Source: Vanilla planifolia
Taxonomy: Eukaryota > Streptophyta > Magnoliopsida > Asparagales > Orchidaceae
Length of the DNA stretch: 64,000 nucleotides
Reading direction: 5' to 3'
Assembly (NCBI GenBank): GCA_023846275.1
Contig: JAIUJO010000070.1
Span: 136,501 to 200,500 of the forward strand
Below the pieces are notes generated by a model. The model had not been told where the DNA came from and searched no databases. It was given only the letters and a program-made list of their open reading frames with translations. Positions within the stretch are counted from its first letter, which is position 1; every line of letters begins with the position of its first letter. The position numbers were made by a program, and so were the translations under genes. Of the stretch, positions 29,382-41,266 are shown in pieces.

Positions 29382-29500
29382 TGGCTACATGATGAATTCT
29401 TAAGAGATCACCTATACAAATACAACACTCACCCAAGCATGCTTAATTTTGAATTTCTAATTAGATTCAGTGCTATCATGGTGGTGTGGTCAAACATGCA
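29382..29500 (-). pseudogene. 5S rRNA-like sequence, minus-strand copy 7
   Basis: One of the two best minus-strand copies. CCAAGCATGCTTAA at 29,433-29,446 is box A with the single CpG-type change. ACACTCACCC before it matches the intermediate element, and AGAGATCACCTAT matches box C. TTAGATTCAGTGCTATCATG and the following GTGGTGTGGTC at 29,461-29,491 match the reversed GACCATACCAGCACT...GGATC 5' half. Full length, standard spacing from copy 6. Confidence 0.92.
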
Positions 29501-30422
29501 CGCAAAATTTGAATAAGCATGCCTTTGTGAATAATATATATGTCATAATATAACATAATATTAATACTATAGTTATTTTAAATTAGAGAGAAATTATGTA
29601 TATTATTATTTTCCTTGAAGTTAACATTCAAAAAAGGAATTATTTTCTTAAATTATTGCACTTGAAAAAAATGAAATTTTTTTTTAATTATAAATAAAAA
29701 AATATACATTTATTATTTAAAATAGATTAAAATGTTAAACATGTGTGATTTACTAATTTATATTAAATGATACAATTAAAAAAGTAATAATGGTTATCGA
29801 GATATACTTTGAGAAAGAGAGTTAATGAGGAACATATTAATAATGAGAGAAGAAAAAGATAATTAAAGAAAGTGAATAAGAATTCAAAGAAGAGAGAGAA
29901 GACAAGAGATAGAAAGAATACATAAGAAAGTGAAAGATAGAGAGATGAAAAAAATAGTGAGATAGAGAAGAGATGGAGTGAGGGAAAGACAAAAAGTTAT
30001 AGAAGATAAAGACAAATGAGAGAGCTTTAATACCAGAGAAAACAATTATGGAATGTGAAAGCTTTTGAGATAAAGAGAAAGAAGTGAAAGAAAGAACAAA
30101 AAGAAAGTTATATATAAAAAAATTTAACATCTAATATTCATTAATATTAACATGTTAAACACATGTAATATGAAGTATTATTAAAAATATAACATTTTTT
30201 TGATTTGTAGTATTTTAATATATTGGAAATATTAAAAATAAATGTTAACTATTAATATAATATTCTTTTAAAAATAGGCATTACTTAAAATATTCATATT
30301 AGTAAATAATAACTAATATGGAAATTATAATATGTAATTCAAAATATATTTTCTATTAATTTTAAAATTCTATGAAAATAAACTATCATTCATTAGTAAA
30401 ATAAATATTATCAAAAAAAAAT

Positions 30423-30540
30423 GTGCAACATAAGGACTTCTAAAGGATCACCCATCCCAATAACACTCTAGTCAAAGCTTGCTTTATTTTGAAGTTCTAA
30501 AAAGATCCTATCATAATATGCTAGTGTGGCCACACATAAA
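30423..30540 (-). pseudogene. 5S rRNA-like sequence, minus-strand copy 8
   Basis: The best-preserved RNA 3' half. GTGCAACATAAGGACTTC at 30,423-30,440 is the reverse complement of GAAGTCCTCGTGTTGCAC with two changes, and GGATCACCCATCCCAATAA at 30,445-30,463 is box C. A run of about nine A just left of it is a T run on the 5S strand, in terminator position. GCTAGTGTGGCCACACA at about 30,520-30,536 matches the reversed 5' end. Box A (CAAAGCTTGCTTTAT) is weaker. Confidence 0.92.
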
Positions 30541-31718
30541 TACAAAAGTTAGAAAATCATAATTGTGTGATTGTTATTTTTAAAATAATAAACTATTGAA
30601 GAAGTTTTTAAAATTATAATGAATATATACTTTTAAAAAATATTATAACTTTATTATATATGTTTTAATATATTGTAATATTAATTTTTTAATTATATTA
30701 AAATTAAAATAAGTTATTTACAGTATTAATTCCTTTAATTTTAATATTCATACATAAGAATTATTGCTAATGTTAAATTTTTTATTATTTATAAACAATA
30801 TTATATTTTTTTATTATTATAAATATATGTTAAAGTTTATAAGGAAAACATTTCTTAATTAATCTTAATTAATAGTGCTTAAAAAAAGATAATACTCATA
30901 AAGATAAGTGTTCCAAATAAGGGAAAGTCATGGGTAGATAAGATAGAGATAGAGAGAAAAAGAAAAGAGAGAATGGAGAGCAAAGAAAAAGATGAGAGAA
31001 TGTGTATGTAACAATATGAAAGCGATAGAAAGGATAAATTAGAGAGAAAGAGAAAAGAGAGGGTTAGGGGAAGACAAAGAGATAGAGAAGGGGAGATGAA
31101 TAATAGAATAATATCGAGAGAGAAGAGAAAGTAAAAGATTGTGCGAGTTATTGGGATAAAGAGAAAAACATGGAAAATAACTAAATAAAAATTATATCTC
31201 AATAAATTAAATTTTAGTATTTAATAATATTGATTTGTGAAACATACAAATGCTTAAAAATTATTTTAATATAAAAATATTTTAAGTTTCTTAAGGTTTT
31301 AATACATACAACTTAAAATGTCAATTAAATAATATATAACATCATTACTCTTGGTTATTGTTTTCAAATGACATAATATTTATAAAAATTATAAATAATA
31401 TTTCATATTCATGATAATTTTAGGTAGGTATACTATATAATTTATTATTATTATATTAAAAAACTTCTATATATAGTGTATTTATACTACTATAAATATA
31501 TATTAACATTAAATTATTATAATTGATATATGATAGTTTGCAAAAAATTAAATTATGTTAATGTTATTATTTTATTTCATTATATGAAGTGCTATTTTAA
31601 TATTTTATGAAAATATAATGATGCTAAAAAGTTTAAATTAATAAATAATAACCAAAATGGAAATTATAAACTATCATTCATAATTGTTTTATTTAAAAAT
31701 AATATTTTATTAATAAAA

Positions 31719-31817
31719 TCAAATCTCAATCAAGAGACCACCCATCCCATTACTACTCCCACCCAAGTACTCTTAACTTTTGCTTTCGAATAAGATTTGT
31801 TGTTACAAATGAATATG
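31719..31817 (-). pseudogene. 5S rRNA-like sequence, minus-strand copy 9
   Basis: AGAGACCACCCATCCCATTA plus CTACTCCCACCCAAG at 31,733-31,767 is box C, the AGTAGTA element and the edge of box A, very close to the plant sequence. The 5' third is shortened (GATTTGTTGTTACAAATG), and the far 3' end lacks the usual GTTGCA. It is partial at both ends. Confidence 0.86.
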
Positions 31818-32782
31818 AAAGCCAAATAATCATACTTGTGCGATTGTTGGCTCAAAAGTAATGAATAAAATAAAATATTTTCAAAATCATCTTGCATAAA
31901 TACTTCTAAAAATACTTTCTTTTGTTATGTATATCATAGTATTTCTAGTATTAATACTATAATTTTGCTGAACTAAAAAAATTATGTATATTATTATTTC
32001 CCTTCAAGTAAACATTCAGAGAAAGAGCTATTTTTACTAAATTATAGTACATATATATAGCAAATTTATTTTTAATTATAAATAATAAGACATATTTTTA
32101 TTATTTATAATATACAATAAAGCTTGAAAAGTTATACATTTATTAACTATGTTTAATTTATACAACTAAAAACATAGATAATTATTATGGAGATTATCTT
32201 TGAGAAGGAGAGAACCATGGATGTAGAAGAGAGAGTTAGTTAAGAAATGATTAATAAAGACAGAACATAGAGGTGATTGAATGAAGAGAAAAAGAAAAAA
32301 AGATAAGAGAGAGAAGATAGAAGAGATAGAAAGAACAAATAGATAAGAGAAAAATAGATATGACAAAATTTACAGGAGGAGAGAGCGTGAGAGGAGAAGA
32401 TGCTGTCAAATAAGAGAGTTCTAATAAGAGAGAATAAACTCAAAGCATGAGAATGATAAATTATTGTATAAAATTTATATATCATTATAATTTAGAATCA
32501 AGTATTTACAATATTAACATGTTAATCTCATCTAATTTAAATATTATTAAAATGCAACAAAAATGTTTAGTTCTATTTAGTTTAGCATGTTATAGATTTT
32601 TAAACTTTATGTTGACTTTTAATAAAATATCCCTTTTAGTAATGCATTTAATTTAAAGTGGATATTGATACAGAATAACTAAAATAAAAATTACAAATTT
32701 GTAATTTAAAATTTTGTTTTTGCATGATTATTAACATATTATGATAACCAACTATCAAAAATCAAATGACATCAAAAAATAT

Positions 32783-32870
32783 GTGAACCACAATGACTTT
32801 TAAAAAGTCCACCCATGCCAATACAACACTTATTGAAGCATATTATTGGTGTGGTTGTGCACACATATAG
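32783..32870 (-). pseudogene. 5S rRNA-like sequence, minus-strand copy 10 (internal deletion)
   Basis: GTGAACCACAATGACTTTTA followed by AAAGTCCACCCATGCCAATA at 32,783-32,823 matches the reversed 3' end and box C. TGAAGCATATT is what remains of box A. The text then jumps to GGTGTGGTTGTGCACACA, which matches the reversed 5' end, so about 30 bp of the middle are missing. The following unit (about 33,510) keeps spacer text but has no recognisable 5S. Confidence 0.82.
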
Positions 32871-33174
32871 ATGTAAAAAATCATACTTATGCAATTGTTG
32901 GCCCAAAGTTAATGAAGTGCCCAAGAAACACAAAGAATTATCATGTGCATAAAATTTCGAAAAGCTTTTTTTAATATTTATATATGTCATAATATATTTA
33001 TATATTAATACTTTATTTATTTTGAGCAAATAATAAATTTTTATTTTATTATTTCCATTAACAAAAACATTCATATAAATGAATTATTTCTACTAAATTG
33101 TAGTTCTTTATAAAACATTTAAATTAATTTTTAATTATAAGAAATGAAATAAATATTATTTTGAAAAATATTTG

Positions 33175-33515
33175 TTAAAGAGCATAACCCAAGAGATCAC
33201 ATAGTTAATTATACCTATAAGCATATTCTACATGCAAAATTATAAACATTTGTTAATGGTACTTTATTATAGTTCGTATAAGTTACTGTAATTATTTAAT
33301 TATATATAAGTCATTATTTTTTACACAAAATGAAGTACCATGCTAGAAACATTCTTAAATTGATACTAGTGTTATAAATTTTTAATTCATAAATAATAAG
33401 TAAAATGCAAATTATAAAATTATGTTCATAATTATTTTACTTATGAATATTAGCATATTGTTAAAAATACATTATCATTTTATTAGAAAGAACCAATGCT
33501 AAGAAAAATTATGTA
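33175..33515. repeat. Deleted unit junction
   Basis: After AAGAGCATAACCCAAGAGATC at about 33,180 the expected GA-rich block is absent and the text goes to a later spacer position (TTTATTATAGTTCGTATAAG). The 5S expected near 33,510 is also missing: spacer text AAAAGATTATTGCATAAAAA follows directly. This marks loss of both landmarks near the right end of the array. Confidence 0.6.
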
Positions 33516-34150
33516 CAAAAGATTATTGCATAAAAAATAATGAATTGTTTTAAAAAGTTTCTAAATTATCATCCATATACACTTCAAAATATAATTTTAT
33601 TTTTATTATATATGTAAAACCATATTCCAATATTAATACTTTAATTATATTTAATTAAAAAAATTATTTATACTAATTAGTTCTCTTAAAGTAAACTTTA
33701 ATACTTAAGAGTTATTTTCACTAAATAATAATTGTTATAAATAAATTATTTATTCATTATAAATTATATAAAAACATTTATTTTTTTAAATAAACATTAA
33801 TGTGTGCAATGTAAGAGATTTCATAATTAATCTTATGTAATTGAGATAAAGAAATATTCATGATGGAAATAAGTTCATTATAAGAGAGCAGTCAGGGTGA
33901 TATAAGAAAGTGATATAGACAAAAATATTAACTAAGAGAAGAGAGAGATTATTGAATGAAAGAAAAAGAAGAAGAGAGAGGAGAGACAAAATAAGAAGAT
34001 AGAGGATAAATAACAAATTGAAAGAGAGTTAAGAAAATCAAGTGTGATAGAAGAGAGAGATGGTGAGGACTAGAAAAAGATTTAGAAAAAGAGAAGATAA
34101 ATAAGAGAATGATAATGGAAAAGAAAAAAGGTGAAAGAATATGAGAGTTA

Positions 34151-34275
34151 TTAGACATATCACATTATATAATATAATAAAATAACAATTATAATTTAGT
34201 TATAAACAACATAACTTATATCAACTATAAAAAAATAGATGTGCACATATTTATAATAGCATATAGACGGCGTGC
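34151..34275. repeat. Inverted spacer fragment at the array's right edge
   Basis: Text such as CATAACTTATATCAACTATA followed by ATTTATAATAGCATATA is in the reverse orientation to the preceding units. It matches the left-arm sequence at about 19,880-19,970. The GA-rich block ends at about 34,150, the inverted fragment follows, and the CA-rich block begins inside it at about 34,265. So the array ends in a second, smaller orientation switch. Confidence 0.75.
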
Positions 34276-34299
34276 ACGCATACACACAAACACACACAC

Positions 34300-36120
34300 A
34301 CACACATGTGTATGCATATGCAGTTGCACCAACTCTTGCATGCATAAACACAAACATGCACATGCACAAGCATACACATGCAAAAAGGCACACACATATT
34401 TGGACAGACATGCACATATACATACATACACACACACACACACATGTATATGCATGCATAGATACACAAGCATACTTATGCACATGCACACATAAGCAAA
34501 CTCATGCACACACATATACACACACACATGACCACAAACATGCATGCAAACACACATGCACACACTCACGCATGCACTCACACCTAGAAGCGCATATAGA
34601 CACACACTCACATGCATGCACACACACATAAGCACACATACACACACACATAAGCACACACACACATAAGCACACATACACACACACACATAAAAGAACA
34701 CACATACACGTGCTTTTGCATATAGACATTCAAATGCACAAATGAACGCGCATTAACAAATGCATACACACACATGCACACATGCATGCATGCAAGGATA
34801 TTCATGCATATGGACACGTAAATGCATGCACACACTCATGCACACTCCGCACATGACTGCATGTGCAAACACTAACATGTAGACACACATGAACATTAAC
34901 AACCACACATAGAAATCCACAGATGCATACACAAACATGCATGAATGCAAATGCACCCTTGCTGACACACACATATGCATGCACAATCATACACATGTGC
35001 ATACTTACAAAGAAAAGCATGCATACACACACACAAATGTTAAAACATATGCACACATACATGCATACACATGTAAATAATTGCACATGCATGCACACAC
35101 ATATAGGTACCATCATACACAAACATTCTCACATACACACATATTAACACACAAATGCATATGCACAAATACATATGGACATGAACAGACATGCATGAGC
35201 ATATAAATATGCCCAAATGCATAGGCTTACATACACATGCAAATATACACAAATGCACTTGAACACATCAATGCACTCACATACACACACACATAGGAGC
35301 ATATATGCATATACACACATACAAACACACATGTGCACATGTACACACACACACACACCCACACCTACACTCACAAATGTGCACACGAGCACACATAGCA
35401 CACACACTCACGTACACACACACTCACACTCACTCTCACATCCACACAAGGACACACAATCATACACAAACACACAATTGCACTCTCACATGCACACACA
35501 CACACACACATATACACATGCATACAAACACTCATGCATAAGCAAACATATGGCCACACACAAATACATGCAAGCACACAAACATGCATAAGAAAGCACA
35601 CAAGAGCATGCTTGTGTGCACCCACAAACACAAGCACACACACACACATGAACACATATACACTCTCTCACACACACGTACATATACACATAAAGGCACA
35701 TGCACACACAAATACACACATTATTATAAAAGAAAAATCACATAAAAGAAAAACATGCACAAGTGCATACACACTCATATAGAGACATGCACTCACAAAC
35801 ACATGTATTTGAACAAACATTCACATGCACACTCACACACCTATACACAAACATGCATAGACACACACAAACACACATGACCATACAAACATGCCACACA
35901 CAAGCATGCACACACACATGTAGGCATAAGCACAAATGCACATACATGCACATGTAAGCAAATAAATAGATACACATGTATACACTCACACACATGCGCG
36001 CATGCAAGCACACAACAACATATATGCACACAGAAACACACACAGATGCACAAGCATATACATGCACACACACACACACACATACACACACAAACATGCA
36101 CACATGCATGAAGACATGCA
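34300..36120 (+). repeat. Higher-order CA repeat, unit 1 of 3 (about 1.82 kb)
   Basis: Landmarks repeated in order in all three units are TTTGGACAGACATGCACATA (34,400), CACACTCCGCACATGACTGC (34,844), ATAGGCTTACATACACATGC (about 35,220), and, in units 1 and 2, TTATTATAAAAGAAAAATCA (35,723). These words are far from the generic CA text, so the match is not chance. Unit ends are set by landmark, so the phase is arbitrary. Confidence 0.85.
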
Positions 36121-38227
36121 CACACAAGCGTCTACATATGCAGTCGTGCAAACTCGTGCATGCACTCACCCAAACATCCATATGTACAAGCATGCACATG
36201 TGCAAAAATAAACACACACATATTTGGACAGACCTGCACATATACACACATAAGTACACACGCACATGTATATCCCTACATACACATACAAGCATACTTA
36301 TGCTCATACATACACAAGCACACATGCACACACACACACACACACACTTGCATACACACATACACACACACATGAATGCAAACATGCATGCAAACACATG
36401 GGTGCACACTCACACGAGCACTCACACATAGAAGTGCATATAGAATCACACTTACATGCATGCCCACACAGATTAGCACACACACACACACTCACACAAA
36501 AGAATGCATGCACACATGCTATTGCACATAGACACCCAAATGCACAAATGAACACACATTAACAAATGCACACACACACACACACACACACATGCTCTCA
36601 TGCACGCATGCAAGGATATGAATGCATATGAACACGTACATGCACACACACATGAATGCAAACATGCATGCAAACACATGGGCGCACACTCACATGAGCA
36701 CTCACACATAGAAGTGCATATAGAATCACACTTACATGCATGCACACACAGATTAGCACACACACACACACTCACACAAAAGAATGCATGCACACATGCT
36801 ATTGCACATAGACACCCAAATGCACAAATGAACACACATTAACAAATGCACACACACACACACACATGCTCTCATGCACGCATGCGAGGATATGAATGCA
36901 TATGAACACGTACATGCACACACACAAGCACACTCCATACATGAATGCATGTATAAACACTAACATAGATGCACACATGAACATAGACACAAATGCACAG
37001 ACATCCATACACATACATACACAAATGCAAATGCATAGTTGTTGAGACACACACATATGCATATACAATCACACACTTTTGCATGCTCACATAGACAAGC
37101 ATCCTTACATACACACACAAACATGCACATACACACACACAAATGTTAAAACATTTGTACACAAACATGCATACACATTTAGGTACCATCATACACACAA
37201 ACATTCTCTCTCACACACACATGCATATAGATATACATGCACATGCATAAATACACACATACTTACACACAAATGCATATACACAAACACATATGCACGT
37301 GAACAGACATGAATGAGCATCCAAATATGCCCAAATGCATAGGCTTACACACACATTCAAATATAAAAAAATGAACTTGAACACATTAATGCACACACAT
37401 ACATACACACATAGGAGCATATATGCACAAACCCACATACAAACACACATGTGCATATGTACACACACACACTCACACTCACAAATGTGCACACGAGCAC
37501 ACATAGCACACACACTTGCACACACACTCACACTCACATCCGCATATGAACACACAATCATATGCAAACACACAATTACACACTCATATGTGCACACACA
37601 CACATATGAACATGCATACAAACACTCATGCATAAGCAAACATATGCCCACACACAAATACATGCTAGCACACACACATGCACAAGAAAGCACACACATG
37701 AGCACGCTTGTGTGCACCCACAAACACAAGCACACACACACAGTCAGGCATGCATATACACACAAACATACACGTACACATAAAGGCACATGCACACACA
37801 TATACAGACATTATTACAAAAGAAAATAACATAAAACAAAAAACATGCACAAGTGTATGCACACTCACATAAACACATGCACTCACAAACACATACACTT
37901 GAACATACATTCACATGCATGCTCACACACCTATACATAAACATGCATAGACACACACAGACACACATGACCATACAAACATGCTACACAAAAGCATGCA
38001 CACACACACATGTAGACACAAGCACAAATGCACATACATGCACATTTAAGAAAACACATAGATGCACATGCATACACTCACACACATGCATGCATACAAG
38101 CACAGAACCACATATATGCACACATAAACACACATAGATGCACAAGCATACGCATGTGCACACACACACACATACACACAGAAACATGCACATATGCACA
38201 CACATACACACAAACACAGACACACAC
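36121..38227 (+). repeat. Higher-order CA repeat, unit 2 of 3 (about 2.1 kb)
   Basis: Same landmarks as unit 1: TTTGGACAGACCTGCACATA (36,223), CACTCCATACATGAATGCAT (36,930), TTATTACAAAAGAAAATAAC (37,810). Its extra length over the 1.82-kb norm is explained by the 280-bp tandem duplication at 36,371-36,924. Confidence 0.85.
36371..36924 (+). repeat. Nearly identical 280-bp tandem duplication
   Basis: Copy 1 is 36,371-36,650 and copy 2 is 36,651-36,924. Comparing them by eye, I count four single-base differences and a CA run six bases shorter in copy 2. The surrounding higher-order units differ from each other much more, so this duplication is far younger than the array that holds it. Confidence 0.93.
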
Positions 38228-39260
38228 ACACACATGTATGCATATGTAGTTGCATAAACTCATGCATGCACTCACACAAACATGCACATGCACAAGCATA
38301 CACATGCAAAAATAAAGGCACACATATTTTGACACACATCCACATATTAACACATATGCACACACGCACATGTATATGCATGCATACACATACAAGCATA
38401 CTTATGCACATACATGCACAAGCACACATGCACACACACACCCTTGCACACACACACAAACATGAATAAAAACATGGATGCAAACACACGTGCACACACT
38501 CACACATGCACTCACACATAGAAGCACATATAGACACACACTTACATGCATCCACACACACATAAGCTCACACACACTCACACAAAAGAAAAATGCATGT
38601 ACACATGCTTTTGCACATAGACACTCAAATGCACAAATGAAAACACATTAACAAATGCACACACACGCACACATGCATTTATGCAAAGATATGCATGCAT
38701 ATGAACATGTACATGCACACACACACACACACGCACACTCCATACATGAATGAATGTACAGACACTAACATGTACATGCACACATGACACATAAACACAA
38801 ATCACTGACATCCACACACACACGCATGAATGCAAATGCATAGTTGCTGACACATACACATATGCATATACAATCACATGCATGTGAAAGCTAACACAGG
38901 CAAGCATGCATGCATACACACACAAACATGCACATACACATACATACATGTTAAAACATGTGCACACACATGCATATACATGCACATGAATGTACACACA
39001 TGCATACACATATAAGTACCATTATACACAAAAAACTTCTCACACAGACACACACATATTGATACACATGCACATGCATAAACACACACATACTTACTCA
39101 CAAATGCACATATAGAAACACACATGCACATGATCATCTAAATATGTTCACATGCATAGGCTTACACACATGCAAACATACACAAATGCACTTGAACACA
39201 TTAATGCACACACACACACAAGTAGATGCACTCACACACATATATGCTCACCACACAGAC
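38228..39260 (+). repeat. Higher-order CA repeat, unit 3 of 3 (partial)
   Basis: Keeps the first landmarks (TTTTGACACACATCCACATA at 38,328; CACTCCATACATGAATGAAT at 38,737; ATAGGCTTACACACATGCAA at 39,157) and then loses the match at about 39,230-39,260. The downstream part of the unit, including the AAAAGAAAA landmark, is absent. Confidence 0.8.
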
Positions 39261-41242
39261 ACATATATACACTCACACATAGGCATGCACACACATGAGC
39301 ATGCACATGCAAACATCAACACAAGGACACATACCCAAACACACTAAAGCACACATAGTTATACACATGCATGCATGCACTCACGCAAGTAGACACACTT
39401 GCACGCAGACATGCCCACATGCACACACATGTTGACATGCATACATATCCACATTATTATATGCGTACACACATGCACACATAATTACACACATATATGC
39501 AGACACACCCACACGCATTCATGCCCACATACAAACACACACATGCACACACAGAAATGTAACCACACAAGCACATACACATTCATAAGAAAACATACAG
39601 GCTTGCACACACACATAAAAATGTACACATATGTATACATGCATTCACAGACACTTACAAACACACATGTAACCATGCATTCACATGTGCACACACACAC
39701 ATACAAACACATGCATGCGCTTACATAAATACAAACAAACATGTACACGAACATGAACACACCCAAACATGTACAAGCACATACACATAAGCACATATCC
39801 ACACACACATAAAAACATAGACACACACACACAAGAACATGCTTGTGTACACTTACATAGATATGAACCCTCATAGACACACACACACACTCACACACGC
39901 ACATATACACACCCACAAACACAAGCATGCATGTACATTCACACACACACATACAAACACATGCACATGTATGCACACACATAAATGTGAACACAAGCAC
40001 ATATGTCCATGTGCACACACACACACCCTCACTCGAATGAACACACCAATGTAAACATGTGCACCCACATACACACTCACACACACACAAGTACACACAT
40101 TGGCCCAAACCAATGTACAACTCACATGTATACCCACATAGGCACATGCACACAAACTCACACACATGAACACCCACAAGCATGCAAGCATGCACATTGT
40201 GCACACCTATAAATAGACGCATGTTGATCAACACACTTAAGGGCATAGACAAATAAACATGCACTCATATGCACATGCATAGACACACATATTCACATGC
40301 ACATGCATACCCATGCATACACATGTACACACCCATGCACACACTCACAAGCATATGGATGTAAAAAAACATTTACTCGTACATACACTCATATGCACAC
40401 CAACACACATAGATGCACATGTAAACACTCAAATGCATAGTCTTAAGCAAACACACATGCACACCAACACGCACACATGCATAAACATGAAAACAAACAC
40501 AAACCAACATGCAAGCACACACACACACACATACATAATTAATCCAGACACACACATACATCAGTTGACATACATGCAATCACACTTGCATGAACACTCC
40601 CATAGGTGTAAAAGTTTATACACTTAAAAATACACGCATAAACATGCACATAAATGTGCACACACATGCTCATAAATATGCATGCATACCAACTAAGATG
40701 CTTATGCACACAGACATACAAACACACATAAGAATTCACACTTGTACAAATGTGCATGCACACACAAAAAAGCACCAACACATAATAGAACAAACACTCA
40801 TGTATATATACACAAGCTAGCACACACACACACAAACAAATGTATACACATATGTACACAAAACTCACACACGAACCCACACAAACATACATACATACAC
40901 ACACACATACATAAAGACACATGTAAGCACACACATAGATGTACACACCTACATGCACACACACAACAACACACCCACGCATACACACATACTCAACCAC
41001 ACAAACCCACACACACATGTAGATGAACATGCACACACATGCTCAAACATATATACGAGCACAAACATGCACACCCTTATGCACACACACACACACACAA
41101 ATTCACTCACACATAGGCACATGCACACACAGATTCTCACACATATGTATGCCCACACACATAGACACATGCACATAAAACTTGTACACACATGAACACA
41201 TACACACATATGTGTGAAAACACACATACACACATATCCACA

Positions 41243-41266
41243 CACTTCCACACTTCCACACTTCCA
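41243..41266 (+). repeat. CACTTCCA x3 minisatellite
   Basis: Three perfect copies of the 8-base unit CACTTCCA in a row. It stands out because TTCC is rare in the CA blocks. No function is implied. Confidence 0.9.

Larger units (their letters stand above)
20050..34150 (-). repeat. 5S-derived tandem array, right arm (5S on minus strand)
   Basis: About ten or eleven units in direct order, each with a 5S-like sequence on the minus strand, long AT-rich spacers and one GA-rich block on the plus strand. GA blocks lie near 20,765, 22,190, 23,690, 24,995, 25,500, 27,160, 28,435, 29,800, 30,890, 32,190 and 33,850. 5S-to-5S spacing is mostly 1.3-1.5 kb; two units of about 1.05 kb and one compound stretch of about 2.2 kb are exceptions. 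Spacer words repeat in register, for example TTATAGTTGATATAAGTTAT and ATCATTCATAATTATGTTAT-like text. The copies are substantially diverged from one another, so the array is old. No coding frame is credible. Confidence 0.9.

Noticed and set aside
16860-34150. Cassandra (TRIM retroelement with 5S in its LTR) as the source of the 5S-like copies.
   Set aside because: The units follow each other head to tail at about 1.3 kb with one 5S each. I see no LTR pairs, primer-binding site or polypurine tract around them. Not fully excluded.
16860-34150. Active 5S rRNA genes.
   Set aside because: Every copy has many changes in conserved stem and promoter positions, several are truncated, and the copies are not homogenised as active 5S arrays are.
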